Shown: piece after piece, positions 23,875 through 28,570 of the stretch | How positions within the stretch are numbered: position 1 is the first letter of the stretch | Layout of the letters: each line of letters starts with the position of its first letter | Origin: Nanobdellota archaeon | GTDB taxonomy: Archaea > Nanobdellota > Nanobdellia > Pacearchaeales > GW2011-AR1 | DNA: 28,570 nucleotides | Assembly: GCA_030688225.1 (NCBI GenBank) | Contig: JAUYIO010000080.1 | Span: 1-28,570 of the forward strand | Direction of reading: 5' to 3' | Translations under genes and position numbers: made by a program | Notes under the pieces: generated by a model | What the model was told of the DNA's origin: nothing | Databases searched by the model: none | Seen by the model: only the letters and a program-made list of their open reading frames with translations

Positions 23875-25715
23875 CTAAAATAAACCCCCAATTTTTTATC
23901 TTCAAATAAAATATGGTTATTTTGTAGTTGGTCAAGATTTGTCGGAATCTGGAGAGATTCTGCATTTATCTCTATAGTATTTGAATTTCTTAAAGAGGAT
24001 TCAAGAATATAATAATCTTGTTTTCCCCCACCTGTCAAAGCATTTGAAATAAGCTGCGAAGGCATTTCAATATCAAAACATTGTTCTTTTGTAAATCCAA
24101 ATAAACCACCTAATCCTGGTTGAGGAACATCTACACATTGTTGTGTGGTAGTTGCTCCAAGGTTAAAAGATGAATTTGAATAAACTTGAACTTGAATTTC
24201 ATATTGTCCTTCACTTAATCCCACGCTTTTTTGTTCAGGATAAGCAACAGTTCTTGAACCTCTATCAGAAGTAAAAGTAATTATTGCATTTTTATTTGAA
24301 ACCATTCCATCTATTCTTAATTCAATATCTCTCTCATAAACTCTATCCATTATAACGTCAAGACTTCCTGAAGAAGTTGTTGTGTAAAGATATTTAGCAT
24401 CTTCAAATCCTTCTGCTCTTGCAAGAACATAACCATTCACACACCGAGGAAACATTTCTTTCAAGAAACCTCCTTCAGTTTCCCCAATATTACATTTTGT
24501 TCCAAAACATTCATAAGATATTTCTGCATCAACACGATTCAGATTAGTATCATAAACATTAACATTCACCTCTGCATTTTTATATTCACATAATCCTGAA
24601 TTTTGAGACTCAGAAGCACTTGCATCTAAAGATTCTCTCGGGACATTTCCCTGAATAACAACTGCTACTGGGAACTGGAATGTCTCCTGAGTTTCAGGGT
24701 TTGAAACCTGAATCAAAACAGGATATTTCAAGTCATAAACAAAATGATAAGGAACATAACAAAAACCTAAAATTCCTAAACCAGGTTGATTTCCTACAGG
24801 ATTTGCAATAAGAATATTTCCATCTGTCGGATTAATTTCAAAACTATATGCCCAATTTTTGGAATTAATAAATCTAACATCTTCATCAACACCTAATTTT
24901 GTATTAAAATAATCATCAACATCCCCTTCTCCTTTCAAAGCAAGAGTATTTGACTCAACTGCGTCTTGCACTTCTTCAAGAATATCATTTGCATTCCATA
25001 TTTTTGGAGAACAAGTTAATTCAACCCCGTCAACAGGAGCATAAAGCCTCAAATTATCAACTGCATATTTTTCAAGGAATAAATCTTCTTGTTCCTTGTT
25101 GTAAATTTTCTTAGCAGAATTATAAAGCCCTCCAAGATTAGATTTAATATTCACTTGATGATTTCTAACTAAAATCTTATCTTCTTCTTTTTGAACATTT
25201 AGATCCATTGTTAAGTCTAATCTAACGTCAGTATCAGAAATAAAAATTCTTGCACTTGGTTCCCCCTTATCAATTTCAAATCCCTGACCATAATATGAAT
25301 CAAATCTACAGTTATTTATTCTCTCTTCTACAAAATTTGCAAGTTGATTTTCCATTTCACTCTTTGAAGGAACTTGCTGTTTTTCCACATTATTTCCAGA
25401 GACATAGTACCAATAAGGAATAGGATTCCCTAAAAAATCTAGTTGGGAGGAAAAAGGCATATAATTTGAGCCAGGTTCAAAATCAGGTAATTCAATATAT
25501 CCTGCCTGACTTTCCATAACATCAATACCAGTATAAACATTATCTTCCAAACAGGACAAGAAACTTGCATAAACAGGTTCAATACTTGAAGGAATATTTG
25601 TCTTGAATACTCCTCCTCTAACCATGAAGAAGATAGCTACAGAAGCTACAAGAACAACTGCAATGATTATGAAAATTGTAACTTGCCCTCTAAAATTTTT
25701 AAAATAATTATTCAT
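23871..25715 (-). CDS. Pilin-like exported protein with class III signal sequence
   Basis: 614 residues. A basic start is followed by R9-G10 and then QVTIFIIIAVVLVASVAIFF, a prepilin/archaellin-like class III signal: cleavage between G10 and Q11 would leave the hydrophobic helix as the mature N-terminus. The ectodomain is long and beta-rich. At about 395-450 it has a carboxypeptidase-regulatory/PEGA-like repeat (VNVYDTNLNRVDAEISYECFG, then RAEGFEDAKYLY). Paired cysteines (for example C399 region, C-x5-C, ECFGTKC) suggest disulfides outside the cell. The gene is in an operon: it starts in an ATGA overlap with the 43-aa ORF and ends in one with the giant transglycosylase. It may anchor or assemble with that protein at the surface. 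Exact family not recognised. Confidence 0.75.
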   Translation of the reverse strand: MNNYFKNFRGQVTIFIIIAVVLVASVAIFFMVRGGVFKTNIPSSIEPVYASFLSCLEDNVYTGIDVMESQAGYIELPDFEPGSNYMPFSSQLDFLGNPIPYWYYVSGNNVEKQQVPSKSEMENQLANFVEERINNCRFDSYYGQGFEIDKGEPSARIFISDTDVRLDLTMDLNVQKEEDKILVRNHQVNIKSNLGGLYNSAKKIYNKEQEDLFLEKYAVDNLRLYAPVDGVELTCSPKIWNANDILEEVQDAVESNTLALKGEGDVDDYFNTKLGVDEDVRFINSKNWAYSFEINPTDGNILIANPVGNQPGLGILGFCYVPYHFVYDLKYPVLIQVSNPETQETFQFPVAVVIQGNVPRESLDASASESQNSGLCEYKNAEVNVNVYDTNLNRVDAEISYECFGTKCNIGETEGGFLKEMFPRCVNGYVLARAEGFEDAKYLYTTTSSGSLDVIMDRVYERDIELRIDGMVSNKNAIITFTSDRGSRTVAYPEQKSVGLSEGQYEIQVQVYSNSSFNLGATTTQQCVDVPQPGLGGLFGFTKEQCFDIEMPSQLISNALTGGGKQDYYILESSLRNSNTIEINAESLQIPTNLDQLQNNHILFEDKKLGVYFR

Positions 25716-25843
25716 TTTTCCACAGCCACTCCTAATTTCTTTTTTATCAAATCCAATATCTCTGTATTGATGTCTTTCTTTATAGAACTCTTAAATTTCT
25801 CCCACAATTTCTCATCTTCTACTAAAAGCAGATATTTCTTCAT
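25712..25843 (-). CDS. 43-residue ORF opening the surface-protein operon
   Basis: 43 residues from the ATG at 25843. GAGGTG at 25854-25859 (minus strand) lies 10 bases before the start, a good Shine-Dalgarno sequence, and the stop overlaps the next start as ATGA. The peptide (start MKKYLLLVEDEKLWEKF, end KKKLGVAVEK) is charged and helical, like a small ribbon-helix-helix or antitoxin-size protein, but has no clear motif. Its position suggests a cytoplasmic regulator or coupling ORF for the two exported proteins. Confidence 0.6.
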   Translation of the reverse strand: MKKYLLLVEDEKLWEKFKSSIKKDINTEILDLIKKKLGVAVEK

Positions 25844-25853
25844 TAATATAAAT

Positions 25854-25859
25854 CACCTC
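25854..25859 (-). promoter_or_regulatory. Shine-Dalgarno sequence of the surface-protein operon
   Basis: GAGGTG on the minus strand, 10 bases before the ATG of the 43-aa ORF. It shows this operon is translated from a leadered mRNA, unlike most genes around it. Confidence 0.55.
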
Positions 25860-25886
25860 TCTTTAACTCAAAAGAGATTTTCCAGA

Positions 25887-25894
25887 TATATAAA
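25887..25894 (-). promoter_or_regulatory. TATA-like box of the surface-protein operon
   Basis: TTTATATA on the minus strand, 44-51 bases before the first ATG. Transcription would start roughly 20 bases before the ATG, leaving a short leader that contains the Shine-Dalgarno site. Confidence 0.5.
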
Positions 25895-25944
25895 TGTTTC
25901 TTAATAAATAAATTAGTTACTTAGTAAGTAAGTTAGTAAGATTA

Positions 25945-26157
25945 TTATCTCAACTTCTTTACCCTAAAATAATTTATTCCTCCAAACAAAAGGAACAAGC
26001 CTCCAACAAAGATTATCCAAATATCATTCTGCAAAATAATTTCAGGAACCTCAAAAAATCCAAAAGGATAATTTACAAAATAAACCCCTAAAAGAAAATA
26101 CATCAAAACAATAAACCAATTCGCCCCTTTCTTTTTTTCAATCACCTGTTTTGACAT
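25945..26157 (-). CDS. Small two-span membrane protein
   Basis: 70 residues. Two hydrophobic helices (about 14-31 FIVLMYFLLGVYFVNYPF and 44-64 NDIWIIFVGGLFLLFGGINYF) are separated by an acidic loop; both ends are basic, which predicts N-in, C-in topology. It has its own TATA-like box in the 60-base gap shared with the divergent gene at 26218. It lies just upstream of the surface-protein operon on the same strand, 101 bases away. Function unknown. Confidence 0.65.
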   Translation of the reverse strand: MSKQVIEKKKGANWFIVLMYFLLGVYFVNYPFGFFEVPEIILQNDIWIIFVGGLFLLFGGINYFRVKKLR

Positions 26158-26217
26158 TTCAAAAAAAGCAAACTGAAATATATAAATATTTTTATATGGC
26201 TTTTAATTTATTAAATA

Positions 26218-26697
26218 ATGCAGGAATTTATTTCACAAAAAGAGATAGATGCTCTCCTTAGTACAACAATTTCAAAACCCTCTGATCAAATAAGAGATGT
26301 TTCTCCATATCTAAAAGGGTTTGAAAATGAAAATGTTTTAAAATTGTTTTATAGACATAAATTTGATAACAAAGATTTTCTTGAAATAAGAATAAGTTAT
26401 GAGAATTCAGTAAGACACATAACAAGAAAGGTAGCAACTCCTCGTTCAAATATCCGAACAGAACTAAGTTATTCTGGAAAAGATTTAATTGAAAGATTAA
26501 AACTTATGCCGTACATGTTTGATAAAGATTATATTAGAATTACATTATTAAATGGAAAATTCAGAGAAGAACTTGAACTCCCTTTAATATACAAGAAACT
26601 CTTAAATCTAAATCCAGAAATACAAAAAGTAATAAATGAAACCGCAAACGATAAAAATAATCCTTCAAACAGATTAGCTCTTGAAGATTTATTATAG
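26218..26697 (+). CDS. Conserved-looking soluble protein of unknown function
   Basis: 159 residues, mixed alpha/beta, no membrane segment. The N-terminal FISQKEIDALLSTTI resembles the LSQxEIDALL peptide of bacterial FliM, but the rest does not look like FliM. The middle (VLKLFYRHKFDNKDFLEIRISY) is strand-rich and the C-terminus helical. A TATA-like TTTTATATGG lies in the divergent 60-base gap upstream. Not recognised. Confidence 0.68.
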   Translation: MQEFISQKEIDALLSTTISKPSDQIRDVSPYLKGFENENVLKLFYRHKFDNKDFLEIRISYENSVRHITRKVATPRSNIRTELSYSGKDLIERLKLMPYMFDKDYIRITLLNGKFREELELPLIYKKLLNLNPEIQKVINETANDKNNPSNRLALEDLL

Positions 26698-26701
26698 AAT
26701 T

Positions 26702-26711
26702 CTTTATAAAT
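26702..26711 (+). promoter_or_regulatory. Candidate TATA box for a transcript covering the spacer and tRNA-Val
   Basis: CTTTATAAAT predicts a start near 26730. No TATA-like sequence lies at the usual distance before tRNA-Val itself, where the bases are GC-richer. So the tRNA may be made from a longer precursor. Confidence 0.4.
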
Positions 26712-26734
26712 TTTGATTTAGTTAATTTTTTAAT

Positions 26735-26872
26735 GCGATTTCATTCGGATTGCAATAAAGAAATCGGGTTCAGTGTTTAGTGGAGATTTGAGCGATTTCG
26801 TGGTAGAGACAAAATTAGATATTAATAACTCATGCGAAGTCGCGAACAGAAAAGAACCAGCGGGTTCTTTTT
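26735..26872 (+). ncRNA. Candidate structured RNA upstream of tRNA-Val
   Basis: No ORF here, but three strong stems: CGATTTC/GAAATCG (near 26736-26766), GCGATTTCG/CGAAGTCGC (26792-26800 with 26835-26843), and AAAAGAACC/GGTTCTTTT (26850-26871, tetraloop AGCG). The second stem contains the 18-base repeat shared with the spacer after tRNA-Arg, and both copies can pair despite different bases. The last stem ends two bases before tRNA-Val. It could be a small RNA processed from a joint transcript, or a structured tRNA leader; it is not a recognised family. RNA-seq would be needed to show expression. Confidence 0.35.
26790..26807 (+). repeat. Copy 2 of the 18-base tRNA-proximal repeat
   Basis: Identical to 13607-13624. 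It forms the left arm of a hairpin whose right arm is CGAAGTCGC at 26835-26843, with one G-U pair. Confidence 0.6.
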
Positions 26873-26873
26873 A

Positions 26874-26945
26874 GGTCCTGTAGTCCAATGGCTAAGACGT
26901 GTCCTTGACGTGGACAAGACCCCAGTCCGATTCTGGGCAGGACCA
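26874..26945 (+). tRNA. tRNA-Val (GAC) with C55 in the T loop
   Basis: 72 nt, no intron. Acceptor GGTCCTG/CAGGACC with A73, anticodon stem TGTCC/GGACA, anticodon GAC, T arm CCCAG/CTGGG. Oddities: the T loop reads TCCGATT, so the near-universal U55 is C55, which could pair with G18; the D stem has a C13-A22 mismatch; and the variable loop has only 4 nt. G19-C56 is kept. Confidence 0.93.
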
Positions 26946-26955
26946 TTTCATTAAC

Positions 26956-26963
26956 TTTAAAAA
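26956..26963 (+). promoter_or_regulatory. TATA-like box for the eL42-eS1 pair
   Basis: TTTAAAAA, 22-29 bases before the eL42 ATG, in the 39-base gap after tRNA-Val. It predicts a leaderless transcript. Confidence 0.5.
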
Positions 26964-26984
26964 CCACATTTCTTTTTTCAATTA

Positions 26985-27299
26985 ATGAAGATTCCAAAAG
27001 CAACAAAGAGATTTTGTCCATATTGCAAGAAAAAAACAGAACAAAAAATAAAACTCGTAAGTAGCGGAGCAAAGAGAGGTTCTCTCAAGAGAGGTTCAAA
27101 ACAAAGAGCACAATTAAGAGGGAGAGCAAGAGGAATCGGAAATTTTGGAAGATGGAGCAAACCAGCTGTAACAAAATTCAAAAGAAAATCAAAAACAACA
27201 AAAAAGACAAACATAATGTACACTTGCAAGGAATGCGGAAAATCAAAATACAGAAAGTCTGAAAGAAATAAACGAACAGGAAAACAAATACAAGAATAA
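26985..27299 (+). CDS. rpl44e: Ribosomal protein eL42
   Basis: 104 residues. The zinc-ribbon pairs are CPYC (11-14) and CKEC near residue 80. The basic centre (KRGSLKRGSKQRAQLRGRARGIGNFGRWSKP) is typical of eL42, the large-subunit protein near the tRNA exit site. The next gene, eS1, starts one base after its stop, so the two form an operon. In many archaea eL42 is paired with eS27 instead; eS27 is not seen here. Confidence 0.94.
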   Translation: MKIPKATKRFCPYCKKKTEQKIKLVSSGAKRGSLKRGSKQRAQLRGRARGIGNFGRWSKPAVTKFKRKSKTTKKTNIMYTCKECGKSKYRKSERNKRTGKQIQE

Positions 27300-27300
27300 A

Positions 27301-27837
27301 ATGGCGCAGGCAAAAAGAAAAAAGAAATTTTTTGATGTGGAAATGCCCATAATCAAAAAAGAAACACAAGCGCAAGCATATGAAATTAAAGATCTTGATG
27401 GGAGACTTATTAATTATGATTTGACAAGAATGCTTAGAGGAAAGAACATTGTTCTCCAATTAAAAATAAAAGTAGATAAGGAAGAAGCAACAGCAATCCC
27501 AAGACAAATAAAACTCCTTTCATCATTTATGAGGAGGGCTGTGAGAAAAGGAACAAATTACATTGAAGATTCTTTTTCAACAAATTGTAAAGACGCCCAA
27601 ATAAGAATAAAACCTTCTCTAATAACAAGACGAAAAGTCTCAAGAGCAATAAGAAAAGCTTTGAGAGAAAAAGCAAGAGAAGAGATAACAAACTATGTAA
27701 AAGATAAAACCTCTGAAAAATTATTTGAGGAATTATTGAAAAATCAATTTCAAAAAGACCTAAGTCTAAAACTGAAAAAGATATATCCTTTATCACTTTG
27801 CGAAATTAGAGTTCTTAAAGTTGAGAAAGAGTTGTAA
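27301..27837 (+). CDS. rps3ae: Ribosomal protein eS1 (S3Ae)
   Basis: 178 residues, somewhat shorter than the roughly 200 of many archaeal eS1. The N-terminal AQAKRKKKFFDVEMP and the DLTRMLRGKNIVLQLKI block match the family, as does the helical C-terminus ending in EIRVLKVEKEL. eS1 sits near the mRNA exit of the small subunit. Co-transcribed with eL42, one base after its stop codon. Confidence 0.92.
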   Translation: MAQAKRKKKFFDVEMPIIKKETQAQAYEIKDLDGRLINYDLTRMLRGKNIVLQLKIKVDKEEATAIPRQIKLLSSFMRRAVRKGTNYIEDSFSTNCKDAQIRIKPSLITRRKVSRAIRKALREKAREEITNYVKDKTSEKLFEELLKNQFQKDLSLKLKKIYPLSLCEIRVLKVEKEL

Positions 27838-27876
27838 CAACAATCTTTAAAAATAATTTACTTCTAACATTATTAT

Positions 27877-27948
27877 GCCTGCATAGCTCAGTGATAGAGC
27901 AACTGCCTTGTAAGCAGTAGGTCGGGGGTTTGAATCCCTCTGCAGGCT
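27877..27948 (+). tRNA. tRNA-Thr (UGU) with an A19-U56 elbow pair
   Basis: 72 nt, no intron. Acceptor GCCTGCA/TGCAGGC with U73, D stem GCTC/GAGC, anticodon stem ACTGC/GCAGT, anticodon UGU, T arm GGGGG/CCCTC. The D loop is AGTGATA and the T loop TTTGAAT, so A19 and U56 replace the near-invariant G19 and C56 and can still pair. A CTTTAAAAAT box lies about 25-30 bases upstream and a T-run follows. Confidence 0.93.
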
Positions 27949-27958
27949 TTTTTCTTTA
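27948..27958 (+). terminator. T-rich terminator after tRNA-Thr
   Basis: A run of six T bases, then CTTTAT, directly follows the tRNA. Oligo-T is the usual archaeal termination signal; no hairpin is needed. Confidence 0.4.
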
Positions 27959-27997
27959 TAATGCAAAACTTAAAAGGGTAAGAACTCTTTTTATAAA

Positions 27998-28174
27998 ATG
28001 AAAGAGAAAAAAATAAAATTACAAATGGAATTTAATCCAGGTTTGCAAAAATATGAACCAAAATTACCTTTAAAAAAATCAAAAGGAAAAATAAATTTTA
28101 ATTGGAAAATCTTTATCTTAATTTTAATGGGAATTGCTCTGTTTGGGTTTTTATTCTATTATCTCTTACCTTAA
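27998..28174 (+). CDS. Small single-span membrane protein
   Basis: 58 residues. A basic, soluble N-terminal half (MKEKKIKLQMEFNPGLQKYE) is followed by one hydrophobic helix at the C-terminus (about 37-57, IFILILMGIALFGFLFYYLL), a tail-anchored layout. It ends one base before the convergent YbjQ-like gene. Too short for most gene callers' confidence, but the frame is clean and the layout protein-like. Function unknown. Confidence 0.55.
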   Translation: MKEKKIKLQMEFNPGLQKYEPKLPLKKSKGKINFNWKIFILILMGIALFGFLFYYLLP

Positions 28175-28498
28175 TCACTTCAACTTAACTGCAGTTCCGT
28201 AAGCAAGCATTTCAGAAGCCCCAGCCATTATCATTGATGTCATAAATCTAAAACCAATAACAGCGTCGGCACCAATTTCAATCGCTTGGTTCACCATCCT
28301 GTTATAAGCTTCATCTCTTGACTGAGAAATCATCTCTGTATAAGTTTTGATTTCCCCACCAATAATGTTCTTGAAACCAGCACCAATATCCCTTCCAATA
28401 TTTCTAGCTCTGACAGTATTCCCACGAACAACTCCGAGAATCTTAACAACTTTCTTTCCAGGAATTTCTGTAGCAGTTGTTACAATTATTTCTTTCAT
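28175..28498 (-). CDS. YbjQ/UPF0145-family protein
   Basis: 107 residues, the family's usual length. Recognised by the N-terminal IIVTTATEIPGKKVVKILGVVRGNTVRARNIGRDI, the SRDEAYNRMVNQAIEIGADAVIGFRF block and the closing YGTAVKL. These small proteins form pentamer-like rings and are sometimes called heavy-metal-binding, but a firm function is lacking. GGAGG at 28508-28512 (minus strand) is 9 bases before the ATG, so this start is well supported. Confidence 0.9.
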   Translation of the reverse strand: MKEIIVTTATEIPGKKVVKILGVVRGNTVRARNIGRDIGAGFKNIIGGEIKTYTEMISQSRDEAYNRMVNQAIEIGADAVIGFRFMTSMIMAGASEMLAYGTAVKLK

Positions 28499-28570
28499 TT
28501 AAATTAACCTCCAGAAATTTAATTTAGATAAATGATAAATATCTGATTTAGATTTCATTTTCTTTCTCCT
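28499..28570 (-). CDS. End of an upstream ORF or a 19-residue leader ORF (edge)
   Basis: The frame is open to the right edge (24 codons including stop). It could be the C-terminus of a gene outside the window, or a 19-residue ORF from the ATG at 28558 with AGGAGA before it. The stop directly abuts the YbjQ start (TAAATG), so the two are probably on one transcript and could be coupled. The edge prevents a choice. Confidence 0.3.
   Translation of the reverse strand, partial: RRKKMKSKSDIYHLSKLNFWRLI

Noticed and set aside
25905..25945. Short TTAGTAAG-like tandem repeats before the small membrane gene
   Set aside because: Low-complexity AT-rich repeat with no pairing or known role.
26218..26260. 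FliM-like N-terminal peptide (ISQKEIDALLS) in the 159-aa protein
   Set aside because: Only the first dozen residues match; archaea lack FliM and the rest is unlike it. Treated as chance.
26830..27072. 80-aa minus-strand frame over tRNA-Val
   Set aside because: Another tRNA-antisense artefact; the bases are explained by tRNA-Val and eL42.
1..28570. CRISPR array, rRNA gene, insertion sequence or provirus
   Set aside because: No spaced direct repeats, no rRNA-like block, and no transposase, integrase or terminal inverted repeats were seen.

Overview
The window is archaeal, AT-rich and gene-dense, and looks like a DPANN lineage of the Pacearchaeota/Woesearchaeota kind. The evidence is TFB, a partial TFE, Alba, an Sm-like protein, archaeal/eukaryotic-type ribosomal proteins (eS17, eS8, eL42, eS1), a tRNA-splicing endonuclease, and three of six tRNA genes with introns at position 37/38. 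Many small unassigned proteins and two very large or pilin-like secreted proteins fit DPANN. The lineage call is an inference from gene content; no phylogeny was run.

Layout. 1-1.3 kb: start of TFE (minus strand), divergent from two overlapping coiled-coil ORFs. 1.4-5.6 kb: a short alanyl-tRNA synthetase tail to tail with a bacterial-type leucyl-tRNA synthetase. 5.6-8.2 kb: splicing endonuclease, a winged-helix protein, and an eS17-Alba pair. 8.2-9.4 kb: an orphan PD-(D/E)XK nuclease-like gene with small neighbours. 9.5-13.7 kb: tRNA-Met, VanZ-like, HIT, ZIP transporter, glycyl-tRNA synthetase with an added N-terminal module, tRNA-Cys and tRNA-Arg. 13.7-17.4 kb: HD-GYP-like protein, RNase Z, Sm-like protein, eS8, TFB, tRNA-Leu. 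17.4-25.8 kb: a three-gene minus-strand operon (43-aa ORF, 614-aa pilin-like protein, 2145-aa secreted protein ending in a lysozyme-like transglycosylase domain). 25.9-28.6 kb: small membrane proteins, a possible structured RNA upstream of tRNA-Val, eL42-eS1, tRNA-Thr and a YbjQ-family protein. No gene-free stretch exceeds 300 bases.

Themes. Much of the window is tRNA biology: three synthetases, six tRNAs, the splicing endonuclease and RNase Z. Two tRNAs (Met, Thr) replace the near-invariant G19-C56 elbow pair by Watson-Crick alternatives (U19-A56 and A19-U56), and tRNA-Val has C55. The alanyl-tRNA synthetase lacks the C-Ala domain that in other organisms touches that elbow. Most protein genes have a TATA-like box about 22-30 bases before the start codon, implying leaderless mRNAs. 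The surface-protein operon and two small genes instead carry Shine-Dalgarno sequences.

The strongest candidates for undescribed biology are the giant secreted transglycosylase operon, the covarying tRNA elbows, and the GC-richer structured repeats next to tRNA genes.
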